A stretch of 64,000 nucleotides of DNA from Streptomyces glaucescens (GCF_000761215.1 NZ_CP009438.1:3217001-3281000); one strand, 5' to 3'. Counted from the first letter of the stretch, positions 45,466 to 54,377 are shown. The notes: a model not told the origin generated them from the letters alone. Made by a program: numbers and translations.

Positions 45466-46356
45466 TCACTCCGTCGGCGTGCACCCGCCCGTGAGCGCCG
45501 CGAGGCTGTCGCGCACCTGGTCCATGTGCGCCTGCACGTCGTCCCAGCGCTCCCCGTGCTCCCGCAGCACCCGCTCGGTCTCACGGACGATGCGCTCCTC
45601 CCGCGCCCGTGCCTCGGCGACGATGCCGGCGGCCCGTGCCTGCGCCTCCTCCTGCCGGCACCGGGCGGACTCCTCCGCCTCGGCGAACGCCTCCTCCGCC
45701 TCGGCGAGCCCGGCCTCGGCCCGCGCCAGCATGTCGGCGTGACGGGCGTCCAGCGCCGCGGCGCGCGCGGCCGCCGACCGCTCGGCGGCCTCCCACCGCT
45801 CGGCGTGGTCCTTCTCCTGGTCGGCGAGGAGGGCTGCGGTGCGCCGGCGCACCTCGCGCAGGGCGGCGAGCGCCTCCGCGCGGCGCTCCTTGACCTCCCG
45901 CCGGGCCGCGACCCGGATCTCGTCGGCCTCGGCACGGGCCGCGTCCAGCCGCTGCCGGGCCCGTTCCTCGGCCTCCGCGCGCAGCGCACCGGCGTCCGCC
46001 TCCGCGGCCCGGCGCACCTCCAGCGCACCCTCCTCGGCCCGCGCGACCCGCTCGTGCGCCTCGCGCCGGGCCCGCTCCCGCACGTCGGCCGCCTCCTCCT
46101 CCCCGAGCTGGAACAGGCGCCGGGCGCGCTCCCCCAGCGCCTCGTACGTCTGCGGCGCGAGCCGGGCCACGGCCGCCCGCAGCAGTTCCGCCTCCTGCTC
46201 CATCTCCCTGGCGAGCACGGTGAGCCGGGCCGCCCGCTCCCAGGCGGCGTCGCGGTCCCGGCAGAGCGCCGTGGCGAACGTGTCGACCTGTTCGGGACGG
46301 TAACCACGCCCCCGCACGGCCGTGAAGCCGTGCGGGGACACCGACGCACCGCTCAT
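45466..46356 (-). CDS. Coiled-coil protein with DivIVA-like N-terminus
   Basis: A 296-residue protein. Residues 8-30 (HGFTAVRGRGYRPEQVDTF) resemble the N-terminal segment of DivIVA-type proteins. From about 35 to 275 the sequence is a continuous Ala/Glu/Arg-rich coiled coil with few helix breakers. Streptomyces homologues are often labelled cellulose-binding proteins and related to polar or filament scaffold proteins. ATG 46356 was chosen over an earlier start at 46455 because the extension lacks the coiled-coil character. No membrane segment. Confidence 0.82.
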   Translation of the reverse strand: MSGASVSPHGFTAVRGRGYRPEQVDTFATALCRDRDAAWERAARLTVLAREMEQEAELLRAAVARLAPQTYEALGERARRLFQLGEEEAADVRERARREAHERVARAEEGALEVRRAAEADAGALRAEAEERARQRLDAARAEADEIRVAARREVKERRAEALAALREVRRRTAALLADQEKDHAERWEAAERSAAARAAALDARHADMLARAEAGLAEAEEAFAEAEESARCRQEEAQARAAGIVAEARAREERIVRETERVLREHGERWDDVQAHMDQVRDSLAALTGGCTPTE

Positions 46357-46457
46357 TCTGGAGCCCTTTCCCACCGACCACCTGATGTCGTGCACATCTT
46401 GATGGATCGACAGGAACCTCCCGGAACATGACACTTCACGGGAAGGTGCACACAAAA

Positions 46458-46493
46458 GGGCCTGGCCCGGTCGGGGAAGACCGGGCCAGGCCC
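46458..46493 (-). terminator. Terminator after the 934-residue SUKH/deaminase-like gene
   Basis: GGGCCTGGCCCGGTC and GACCGGGCCAGGCCC form a 15-bp perfect stem with a 6-base loop; on the minus strand it is followed by TTTT. It lies 33 bases past the stop at 46526. Confidence 0.87.
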
Positions 46494-46525
46494 CTCACTC
46501 ACACACCGTCAGAACGCCGCCGCCG

Positions 46526-49330
46526 TCACAGCAGCCCGTCCCACATCTGCTCCAGCAGCACCGACCACCAGCTCTCCGGCGAACCGAGCGCCGCCGGGTC
46601 GAGAGCGGCCAACTGGGCCTGGAAGTCGACGGTCCAGCGGCCCGCCTGCTCCTGGTTCAGCCCGAACCGCAGCCGCCACATCCGACCCAGCAGCGCCAGG
46701 CAGCGCGCGAACTCCGGCAGTCCGGTGTTCACGAACTGCGGCGGCACCGGCGCCCCGCCCGGCCCGGCCTCCACCGGCACCGCGACGATGTTCGCCGTGC
46801 CGTACTGCACACAGATCGCCTTGCCGAAGTCACTGCCCATGACGAGGTAGGACCCCGCGTCCGCGGCGGGCCGCACCCCGCGCTCCTGCGCCAGCTCCGC
46901 CAGCGTCGGCACCGGCCGCCCCGGCTGCGCCTGCGCCCAGAAGAACGGCCCCATGTCGACCGGCAGACCGGCCACCACCAGCGTGTGCGCGACGATCGGC
47001 GGCACGCCCTGCCGGGACACCGCCGCCTGCTCGAACCGGAAGACACCCGGCCCGAACGCCGCCGCCAGCTCCTGCGCCACGCCCTCCGGCGGAACCGGCG
47101 GCAGCGGCTGCACCGGCGGCAGCGGCGCGCGCACCGGAGCGGGGCGCGCGGGCCCGTCCGCGACCTGGTGCAACTCGCCCTGGTGGGCCAGCAACTGCTG
47201 CATGCCCTGCTGCCGGCTGGCGTGGTCCGTGCCGTACGGCGCGATCGACGTGATCCGCGCCTGCGGCCACTGCTCCCGGATCATCCGCGCGCAGTAGGCG
47301 CCCGGCAGCTCGCACGACTCGAGCTCCGTGTGCAGCTCCAGCACCTGGTCCGGCGGCACGTTCATCGCCCGCAGCTCGTGGAAGATCTGCCACTCCGGGT
47401 GCGGGGTGCCCGGCGCCGAACGCCGGATCAGCTGCTGCTCCGAACCGTCCTGGGCGCGGTAGCGCAGCACGGCCTGGTAGCCCGGACCGACCGTCGGCTG
47501 CCCCTGCTGCGGATAGCCGTACGCCGGCGGCTGCGCACCCGGCACGGGCTGCCCCGGGAACGGCGGCTGACCGGGCACGGGCTGACCCGGCGCGGGCGGC
47601 ATCGGCTGCGGGGCACCCGGCGGCACCCCGGGGGCGCCCGGCACGCCGGGCACGCCCGGGGCGCGCGGCGGCGGGGGCGCACCGGGACCGCCGACCGGCG
47701 GTGCGGCCAGCATGGTCTCCGCGTGATGCACGGCACCGGGCGCACCCGGAACACCCGGAGCGCCGGGAGCACCCGGAGCGCCGGGGACACCCGGGGGCTG
47801 CGGCGCCCCGGGGGCCGCCGGAGGACCCGGAGGCTGTGGCGCGCCCGGACCCATCTGCGACGGGTCGGCCAGCATCGTCGCCGCGTGGTGGACACCGCCC
47901 GGAGGCGTGCCGCCAGGCGTGTTCGGCGCACCCGGACCCGCCGGACCCTGGGGACCGTCGGGCCCGAGGGCGGACACGAGCTGGGTGGGCACGTAGGCAC
48001 CACCGGAGGGGGTGCCCGGAGCGGGCGCCGGAGGCGGCGTACCACCCGGCCGCGCGCCCGGGGTTCCCGGGGCGCCCGGCGGAGGCGGCGGCGTCGCGCC
48101 CCCGCCCCGGCCACGGCGCGGCGGCGGGGCCGCCTTGCTGGTGGCGGCGTCGGCGATGTCCCCGGGCTGCGGCGGCGCGGGCCGGGCACCGCCCGCCTGC
48201 GGGTGACCGTGGGACGGCGCGCCAGGAACGGGCGGCGGCGTACTGCCCGGCGGCGCGGGCGGCGGCGGAGGCGCGCTCCCCTGCGGAGCGCCCGGGACCG
48301 GCGCCCCCGGTACGGGCGGCACGGAGGGCGGAGGCGGCGTACCCGGAGCGCCCGGCGCCGCGGGCACGCCGGGCGCGGGCACGCCCGGCGCCGCGGCGGC
48401 ACCCTGACCACCCGGGGCGCCCGGCGCACCGGGGTCGCTCAGTGCCGGCGCGATCGCCGTGGGCGGAAGCCGGCTGCCCCCCTGGAGCAGTTCCGTCTTC
48501 GCCTCCGGCACCACCGCCGGCGGCACCTCGTCGTCCACCCCGCTCAGCGGCGGCGCGAACACGGTCTCCGGCAGCGGCACCGAACGGTCCTCACCGGCAT
48601 CCGCGTTGGTGTCGGTCCCGGCCCACGGAGTGGCCCCCACGGGCACGTCCGGCGCACCACCCGGCACGGCACCGGGCGCGGCACCGGACGGGCCACCCGG
48701 CGCCGCCGAACCGACAGCACCCGGACCGCCCGAAGGACCCGCAGCCCCGGAAGGACCCGGAGTGCCCGCCGCACCCGCCGGAATGCCCGCCTGGGTCTCC
48801 GGAAGCGCCGGCCCGGCGGCCGCGGCGGCCGGCCCCGGCACCGCGTCCGCGGGCCCGCCCGGCCCGGACACCGCGTCCCGCGGCCCCGCCCCCGGCGACC
48901 CCGCGTCCCCCGGCGACACGTCCCGCGACGCCCCGCCCCGCGACTCCCGCTGATCCGGGATGCCCAGCCTGTCCGCCGCGTCCTGCAACCACTCCGGCGG
49001 AGTCAGCAGGAACGACGTCTGATTCAGATCGACCCGGGCCGCGGGCGCCGGCACCGGCTCCTCCGCCACCTCACGGCCGTACTCCTCCTCGTACCGGCGA
49101 ATCACCTCACCCACCGGCAGCGACGGCCACAGCGTCGCCTCCCCGCTGTCCCGGGCGATCACCAGCCGCTGCGCGCCGCCGTCCGAGCGCGGACCGTCCT
49201 CCCGGTCCTCCGCCCACACCACGAAGCCCAGCTCGAACTCCCGCACCCGCACCTCACGGTGCTGGTACGACGGCACATCGCCGTTGATCCACTCCTCCGC
49301 GCGCTCCTGCGCCTGCGCGAATGTCACCAT
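46526..49330 (-). CDS. Multidomain Imm35-like / deaminase-like / SUKH-4 protein
   Basis: A 934-residue protein without signal peptide or membrane segment. Residues 1-90 (AQERAEEWINGDVP, then VREFELGFVVWAEDR and WPSLPVGEVIRRYEEEYG) resemble Imm35/YrhB-type domains. Residues 135-615 are a Pro/Gly/Ala-rich, collagen-like linker. Residues 618-727 look like a deaminase-type domain: LELHTELESCELPGAYC places a HxE at about 667-669 and Cys at about 673 and 680. Residues 746-934 resemble SUKH-4 immunity domains (FFWAQAQ, VMGSDFGKAICV, LLGRMWRLRFGLN). It starts 8 bases after the WHH-SUKH gene, so the two form an operon. Confidence 0.8.
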   Translation of the reverse strand: MVTFAQAQERAEEWINGDVPSYQHREVRVREFELGFVVWAEDREDGPRSDGGAQRLVIARDSGEATLWPSLPVGEVIRRYEEEYGREVAEEPVPAPAARVDLNQTSFLLTPPEWLQDAADRLGIPDQRESRGGASRDVSPGDAGSPGAGPRDAVSGPGGPADAVPGPAAAAAGPALPETQAGIPAGAAGTPGPSGAAGPSGGPGAVGSAAPGGPSGAAPGAVPGGAPDVPVGATPWAGTDTNADAGEDRSVPLPETVFAPPLSGVDDEVPPAVVPEAKTELLQGGSRLPPTAIAPALSDPGAPGAPGGQGAAAAPGVPAPGVPAAPGAPGTPPPPSVPPVPGAPVPGAPQGSAPPPPPAPPGSTPPPVPGAPSHGHPQAGGARPAPPQPGDIADAATSKAAPPPRRGRGGGATPPPPPGAPGTPGARPGGTPPPAPAPGTPSGGAYVPTQLVSALGPDGPQGPAGPGAPNTPGGTPPGGVHHAATMLADPSQMGPGAPQPPGPPAAPGAPQPPGVPGAPGAPGAPGVPGAPGAVHHAETMLAAPPVGGPGAPPPPRAPGVPGVPGAPGVPPGAPQPMPPAPGQPVPGQPPFPGQPVPGAQPPAYGYPQQGQPTVGPGYQAVLRYRAQDGSEQQLIRRSAPGTPHPEWQIFHELRAMNVPPDQVLELHTELESCELPGAYCARMIREQWPQARITSIAPYGTDHASRQQGMQQLLAHQGELHQVADGPARPAPVRAPLPPVQPLPPVPPEGVAQELAAAFGPGVFRFEQAAVSRQGVPPIVAHTLVVAGLPVDMGPFFWAQAQPGRPVPTLAELAQERGVRPAADAGSYLVMGSDFGKAICVQYGTANIVAVPVEAGPGGAPVPPQFVNTGLPEFARCLALLGRMWRLRFGLNQEQAGRWTVDFQAQLAALDPAALGSPESWWSVLLEQMWDGLL

Positions 49331-49338
49331 CGGTCAGC

Positions 49339-50352
49339 TCACTCCCCGGACACCGGCACGGACCGCGCGAAACCGCCGTCCACCATCAAGTTCGCCACCG
49401 TCTCCAGCTCCGGCGGACTGCCCGCCAGCCGCGACAGGAACGCGTCGAAGTCGTCCCCGCACGGCAGCAGCAGCCGCTCCACACGCTCGGCGGGCGGCAC
49501 CGCCGGATCCACGTCCCGCGCGTCGTCGTACGCGCAGAACCACACCGAACCGACCCGCTCGCCCTTCACCTTCACCGCGAGCAGACCACCCTGCACGAAA
49601 CCGACCCCCAGGTAGTCCTTGGTCAGGTGATCCCGCAAGCACTTGTTGACGTACACCAGGTCGTTGACCGCGGCCTCGTCCCGCACCGTGAAGAACGGCT
49701 GGTCGATCAGCAGCCCCAGCTCCGCGTCCAGCGCGGTGCCCACCGGCGCACAGCCACCCGCCGCCTTCAGGAACGACCGGTAGGCGCCCGGCAGCCGGTA
49801 ACCGAGGTCCTCCTCGACCCCCTGCACCTGCGCCTCACTCACCGCCACACCCGACTTCGGCAGCCCGAAGTGCGCCGGACGCGTCTCCTGCAACGGCCGC
49901 GTCCCCCGCTTGCCCTGGTCCACCGCCGCCGTCGCGATCCCGCCGTGATGCCGCAGCAGCGCCTTCACCTCGACCGGCACCAGCTCCAGCCGCCGCGACC
50001 CCACCACGTGGTGCCACGTCCAGCCGTGCGGCGTCGCCACCGCCGGGATCGTGTCCCACAGCTCGTGCCCCGACGCCGCCAGCGCCGCGTTCGCCGAGAC
50101 GTAGTCGGTCAGCCGCAGCTCGTCGACACCGAAACCCTCCGGCGGCTCGGCGATCTCCGCCGCCGCCCGCGCATACGGCGAGAAGTCGGGATAGCCGCGC
50201 TCGTCCACCCGCACCCCTCTCGGATGACGGGCCGCCCGGACCGGATCCGGGAAATGCACGACCTGCCCGGCGTAGGCCGCGTTCGGCGGCGCGGCTTGTC
50301 CCCCGGCCTGGCGGCCGGGAGGTGCCCCCAGCCCGAGCCGACCTGTCGTCAT
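49339..50352 (-). CDS. WHH nuclease-like domain fused to a SUKH (SMI1/KNR4) domain
   Basis: A 337-residue protein. Residues 54-140 match the WHH branch of the HNH/EndoVII nucleases: YPDFSPYARA, then TWHHVVGSRRLELVPVEV with WHH at 113-115 and HHGG at 135-138. Residues 150-325 resemble SMI1/KNR4 (SUKH-1): SEAQVQGVEEDLGYRLPGAYRSFLKAAGG. Both halves on one chain recall a toxin domain joined to its own type of immunity fold. ATG 50352 has AGGGGG 9 bases upstream. First gene of a two-gene operon with the 934-residue protein. No export signal is visible. Confidence 0.82.
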   Translation of the reverse strand: MTTGRLGLGAPPGRQAGGQAAPPNAAYAGQVVHFPDPVRAARHPRGVRVDERGYPDFSPYARAAAEIAEPPEGFGVDELRLTDYVSANAALAASGHELWDTIPAVATPHGWTWHHVVGSRRLELVPVEVKALLRHHGGIATAAVDQGKRGTRPLQETRPAHFGLPKSGVAVSEAQVQGVEEDLGYRLPGAYRSFLKAAGGCAPVGTALDAELGLLIDQPFFTVRDEAAVNDLVYVNKCLRDHLTKDYLGVGFVQGGLLAVKVKGERVGSVWFCAYDDARDVDPAVPPAERVERLLLPCGDDFDAFLSRLAGSPPELETVANLMVDGGFARSVPVSGE

Positions 50353-50770
50353 GGCGGTTGCCCCCTGCGGCACTCTGTACGACCCGTAACGACCGACTCC
50401 GGCCGCTACGCCCCGTATCGACTTCTCTGCTCCGACGGCGCCCCTCGGGCCGGCACGCCGACCGCGCGCGACGCGGTGCCGACAGCCTATGCGGTACCGC
50501 GAAACCGGTCACCGGCGCCGGTCACGCCCACCCCACCCCACCGGACGAAAACCTTCCGCATCAACGGACCACCACGGCCACCACCCCGGAACCCCCGCCC
50601 CGCCCCCCAATCCCACGCCACAGCCCTGACACACCGTCACCATCGCGTCACCACCACGTGACAGCACACCCCCGACCGTGCGTCTCCACCCCGCCCCAGC
50701 TTCCGCACCAGCCACGGCATTTGGCACTCTGTGTCCGCCGGGGGGATGCACGCGAGGGGAAAACACGACC
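50353..50770. other. Divergent promoter region of the SUKH/deaminase locus
   Basis: This gap separates the WHH-SUKH and YwqJ-like genes. I see no gene. From about 50520 it is strikingly C-rich and G-poor on the plus strand, with runs such as CCACCCCACCCCACC. GAGGGG at 50754-50759 is the ribosome site for the plus-strand gene. No clear palindromic operator stands out. Confidence 0.5.
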
Positions 50771-51286
50771 ATGAACGCCACGCAAACAGGACCGCACACC
50801 AGCACCTCCGGCGACCCCCGCGTCGGCTGGAGCACCACCGACGAACGCCCCGCCCCCACCCTCCGTCACCGCCGCGACGGCATACTCCCCACCGTCGCCG
50901 CCGCCCTCTCCGTACGCGGCACCACCCTCACCGGCACCGCCGCCCGCGGCGACCGGCCCCCCACCCTGCACCCCCTGGTCCAGGACTTCCTCGACACCCT
51001 CACCAGCGCCCAACGCGACCGCTTCACCGGCCGCTGCGCCGAAACCCTCCTCATCTCCCGCCACCTCACCACCGCCGACGCCGCCCGCAGCAAACGCGCC
51101 GCCCGCCGGCCCATGACCAACGGCGAAGCCCGCAAATCCCTCAAACAGGCCAAACTCACCGCCCGCCGCATCCGCGAGGACGGCGACCCCCTGCACGGCA
51201 CCTTCGCCACCCCCTGCCGCGCCTGCACCGCCCTCAGCGCCCACTTCGGCGTCCGCATCGTCGACCCCACCGCCACCGACCACTGA
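50771..51286 (+). CDS. YwqJ-type deaminase domain protein
   Basis: A 171-residue protein. The deaminase fold is shown by RCAETLLISRHL (Cys 89 and the catalytic Glu 91) and TPCRACTALSAHFGV (Cys 149 and Cys 152), giving the C-A-E plus CxxC zinc site of YwqJ-related deaminases, which belong to polymorphic toxin sets and act on nucleic acids or nucleotides. ATG 50771 follows GAGGGGAAAA. No signal peptide. The SUKH-3 gene follows 41 bases later and may be its immunity partner. The substrate is not known. Confidence 0.87.
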   Translation: MNATQTGPHTSTSGDPRVGWSTTDERPAPTLRHRRDGILPTVAAALSVRGTTLTGTAARGDRPPTLHPLVQDFLDTLTSAQRDRFTGRCAETLLISRHLTTADAARSKRAARRPMTNGEARKSLKQAKLTARRIREDGDPLHGTFATPCRACTALSAHFGVRIVDPTATDH

Positions 51287-51327
51287 CCCCACCCGCCGCC
51301 CCACGACACCACGACGAACCAGGGCAG

Positions 51328-51822
51328 ATGCACACCGACCGCACCTCCACCACCCGCTTCTCCGTCCCCGTCGACGCCGCCCTGCGCGCCGCCGGCTGGC
51401 AACCCGGCCGCTGGGACATCGAACAAGCCGAGATCTGGGCCGACACCCTCCGCGGCCACACCTCACCCAACGGACACCGGCACGCCGTCTCCCCCGCCGC
51501 CGTCGAAGCCTGGGCCGAATTCGGCGGCCTGCACATCACCCCCACCGGCCCCGGCCGCCAGCTCGCCCCCGCCGCCCTCCACCTCGACCCCCTGCACGGC
51601 CTCCACCTCGCCCGCACCCTCGGCGACCTCGGCCGCGCCCTCGACACCGAGATCAGCCCCCTCGGCGCCGAAACCGACACCCAGGCGCTCCTCGCCATCG
51701 ACACCGAAGGCCGCGTCTACGCCCTCGACCACACCGGCGACTGGTACCTCGGCCCCGACATCGACCACGCCCTCACCACCCTCGTGGCCGGCCTGGAACC
51801 CGTCCGCCTCACCGCCGGCTGA
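51328..51822 (+). CDS. SUKH-3 domain protein
   Basis: A 164-residue soluble protein. FSVPVDAALRAAGWQPGRWD, then VEAWAEFGGLHITP and LARTLGDLGRALDTEISPLG, match the SUKH-3 family of immunity proteins that neutralise intracellular nuclease or deaminase toxins in polymorphic systems. ATG 51328 follows AGGGC. Position directly after the YwqJ-type deaminase suggests a toxin-immunity pair, although neither protein shows an export signal. Confidence 0.87.
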   Translation: MHTDRTSTTRFSVPVDAALRAAGWQPGRWDIEQAEIWADTLRGHTSPNGHRHAVSPAAVEAWAEFGGLHITPTGPGRQLAPAALHLDPLHGLHLARTLGDLGRALDTEISPLGAETDTQALLAIDTEGRVYALDHTGDWYLGPDIDHALTTLVAGLEPVRLTAG

Positions 51823-51933
51823 CCGGACCACGGGCAGCACCCCGGCCCCACCGACCGCCCAGACACCACCCCACGGCCGCCTCCCGGCCCACCGCACCCG
51901 CGGCCCGAGAGATACCCCCGGACCCCACACGCC

Positions 51934-53253
51934 CTACGACGCCGGAATCACCGCCGACACCCGGAAACCCCCCGCATCCGTCGGCCCCGACACGAACACC
52001 CCGCCCAGCCCGACGACCCGCTCCTTCATCCCCACCAGCCCATTGCCCCCCGAAGGCAACCGGGCCGACGACACCGACGACGACTCCGACGGCGGCTCGT
52101 TCTCCACCTGCATCGCGATCTCCGACGCCCGATGCGCCAACCGCACGTACGTCTTCGCCCCCGCCGCGTGCTTGTGGACGTTCGTCAACGCCTCCTGCAC
52201 CACCCGATACGCCGTCTGCTCCACCTCCGGCGCATACGCCCGCGCCTCCCCCTCCACCGACAGATCCACCACCAGCCCCGTCGCCGCCGACTGCCCGATC
52301 AGCTCGTCCAGCTCCGACAGGCAGGGCCCCTCCCCCGGCTCCTCCGCCGCCCGCGACACCGCCGCGGCCGCAGCCGCCGCACCCACCGCCGCCAACGGCA
52401 CCGACGCCCCCGGACGCCGCCCCGCACCGTCCCCCGAACGCAGCACCCCCAGCATCTCCCGCAACTCGGTCAACGCCTGCCGCCCCATGTCCCCCACCAG
52501 CGCGGCATTGCGCACCGCCTTCTCCGGATCCTTCCGCGCCACCGCCTGCAACGCCGCCGCGTGCACCACCATCAGACTCACCCGGTGCGCGACCACGTCA
52601 TGCATCTCCCGGGCGATCCGCGTCCGCTCCTCGCTGCGCGCCCACTCCGCCCGCTCCTCCGCCCGCTCCGCGAGCAGCTGAAGCTCCCGCTCCAGCGAAT
52701 CCGCCCGCTCCCGCAGACTCTCCATCAGCCGCCGCCGCGCCCCCACGTACAGCCCCAGCAGCAACGGCGGCGCCGTCACCCCCAACGACGCGGTGATCGA
52801 GACGAACGGGACGAACCAGTCCCCCACGCTCAGCTCCACCTCACCGCCCGCCGTGTCCTGCTGCGCCCGCACCAGCGTCACCACCAGCGTCCCCGCCAGC
52901 GACATCCCCGCCAGCGCCGCGATGATCCGGCGCGGCAGCTCCGACGCCGCCAGCGTGTACAGGCCGACGACCGTCAGCAGCAGGCCCATCTGCGCCGGCG
53001 CGATCGCGATCGACACCAGCACCACGGCGATCGGCCACCTGCGCCGCCACAGCAGCGCGGAGCCGGCCACCACCCCGAACGCGACCCCCGCCGCCTCCGG
53101 GATCCCCGCGTCCTGGGCGAAGGGGTAGCCCTCCACCGAACACTCCAGCGCCGACAGCAGCGCCAGGCTCCAGTCGAGCACCGCACTGCGCCGTCTCTCC
53201 CACCACCACGGCCCCGACCGGGCCTCCGTGTGGTCATCCCCCGTCGTGGTCAT
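51934..53253 (-). CDS. Orphan NarL-type sensor histidine kinase
   Basis: A 439-residue kinase. Four to five membrane helices occupy about 28-170, followed by a coiled-coil linker. The HisKA_3 box is TRIAREMHDVVAHRVSLMVVHAA with the phospho-His in MHDVVAHR; the ATPase domain has VQEALTNVHKHA (N box) and GGNGLVGMKERV (G box). Kinases of this group normally pair with a NarL/LuxR response regulator, but none is adjacent on either side. The gene is unusually rich in G-ending codons. Convergent with the SUKH-3 gene. Confidence 0.9.
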   Translation of the reverse strand: MTTTGDDHTEARSGPWWWERRRSAVLDWSLALLSALECSVEGYPFAQDAGIPEAAGVAFGVVAGSALLWRRRWPIAVVLVSIAIAPAQMGLLLTVVGLYTLAASELPRRIIAALAGMSLAGTLVVTLVRAQQDTAGGEVELSVGDWFVPFVSITASLGVTAPPLLLGLYVGARRRLMESLRERADSLERELQLLAERAEERAEWARSEERTRIAREMHDVVAHRVSLMVVHAAALQAVARKDPEKAVRNAALVGDMGRQALTELREMLGVLRSGDGAGRRPGASVPLAAVGAAAAAAAVSRAAEEPGEGPCLSELDELIGQSAATGLVVDLSVEGEARAYAPEVEQTAYRVVQEALTNVHKHAAGAKTYVRLAHRASEIAMQVENEPPSESSSVSSARLPSGGNGLVGMKERVVGLGGVFVSGPTDAGGFRVSAVIPAS

Positions 53254-53413
53254 GGCTCCAGCCTACGGGCGGCGGGGCGGCCTTTTCCGGCGAGTTCCGA
53301 CGACTGGCCCGCACCACACCCCGTAATCGAATAACAGCGAAACCCGCCGTAATCCCTCGAACTGCTGAACCACTCCCGTTCGACCCCGGAATCCCACATT
53401 TCACCCGGACGGT

Positions 53414-54292
53414 ATGCCTATGGCACATTCCAGCGGCAAGTACGCCGACTTCGAGGAGCTGCGCAGCCAGGCGATCGGCCTGCGGCGGGCGGGGCTCAGC
53501 CGACGGCAGATCCGGGACCGGCTGCACGTCGACAACAACGACATCCTCAACCGCCTCCTGGAGGGCGAGCCGGCTCCGGAGTGGACGAAGCGGCCCAACG
53601 CGAAGGACGACCTGCGCGAGAGGGCGAGGGAGCTGCGCCTGCGGGGCTGGACCTACGACCGGATCCAGCTGGAGCTGGGGTGCTCCAAGAGTTCGATCTC
53701 GCTGTGGGTGCGGGATCTGCCGAGGCCGGAGCGACGCCCCCCGGCCGAGCAGGCGAGACTCGCGGCCCGCAAGCGATGGGAGCACGAGCTGGCTCGACGC
53801 GACGAGGAGCGGCAACGCACGAAGGCCGCGGCGGCGGCCGGGGTCGGCGACCTGTCGGACCGGGAGGTGTTCCTCGCGGGAGTGGTCCTCTACTGGGCCG
53901 AGGGCGCCAAGGACAAAACGTACAGCCGCCGGGAGAGGCTGCAGTTCATCAACAGCGATCCGAACGTCATCAGGTTCTACCTGCGCTGGCTCGACGCGCT
54001 GGGCGTGGAGCGCGAGCGGCTGCGCTTCCGGGTGAGCATCCACGAGCGCGCGAGCGTGGCCGACGCGGAGAGGTTCTGGGCGGATCTGGTCGGCATCGGG
54101 ACGGCCGACCTCCAGGCGTCCTCCCTCAAGAGGCACAACCCCAGGACCAGCCGGAGGAACACCTCGGACGGTTACCACGGCTGCCTGACCATCACCGTGC
54201 TCAAGAGCGCCGACCTGTACCGTCGCATGGAAGGCGCCTGGTACGGCATAGTTGGCTCTGCGCGCATGCCCGATCAACAGAATCGGACATAG
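53414..54292 (+). CDS. HTH protein with LAGLIDADG-like motif
   Basis: A 292-residue basic protein ending 11 bases before tRNA-Gln. Two helix-turn-helix segments are seen at about 16-38 and 69-100 (GWTYDRIQLELGCSKSSISLW). Residues 154-165 (LAGVVLYWAEGA) and the following LQFINSDPNVIRFYLRWLDALGV resemble the catalytic helix and next strand of LAGLIDADG homing endonucleases or WhiA-like domesticated relatives. The start is ATG 53414 or ATG 53420. A DNA-binding or DNA-cleaving role is inferred; the family is not firmly recognised. Confidence 0.7.
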   Translation: MPMAHSSGKYADFEELRSQAIGLRRAGLSRRQIRDRLHVDNNDILNRLLEGEPAPEWTKRPNAKDDLRERARELRLRGWTYDRIQLELGCSKSSISLWVRDLPRPERRPPAEQARLAARKRWEHELARRDEERQRTKAAAAAGVGDLSDREVFLAGVVLYWAEGAKDKTYSRRERLQFINSDPNVIRFYLRWLDALGVERERLRFRVSIHERASVADAERFWADLVGIGTADLQASSLKRHNPRTSRRNTSDGYHGCLTITVLKSADLYRRMEGAWYGIVGSARMPDQQNRT

Positions 54293-54303
54293 CGTCCAAA
54301 CCA

Positions 54304-54377
54304 TCCCGGATCGTCTAAGGGTAGGACAAACGGTTTTGGTCCGTTGAATGAGGGTTCGAATCCTTCTCCGGGAGCCA
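54304..54377 (+). tRNA. tRNA-Gln(UUG)
   Basis: Acceptor arms TCCCGGA (54304-54310) and TCCGGGA (54367-54373), discriminator G and an encoded CCA. The anticodon stem AACGG/CCGTT encloses TTTTGGT, giving anticodon TTG (UUG) for glutamine. The T-loop is TTCGAAT. It lies 129 bases upstream of glmU. Confidence 0.95.

Noticed and set aside
53250..53450. The composition switch as a replication origin
   Set aside because: No dnaA, dnaN or DnaA-box cluster is present; gene content does not match oriC.
54304..54377. tRNA-Gln as an attachment site of an integrated element
   Set aside because: No integrase and no duplicated tRNA 3' end is seen in the window, and the flanking glmU run is core sequence.
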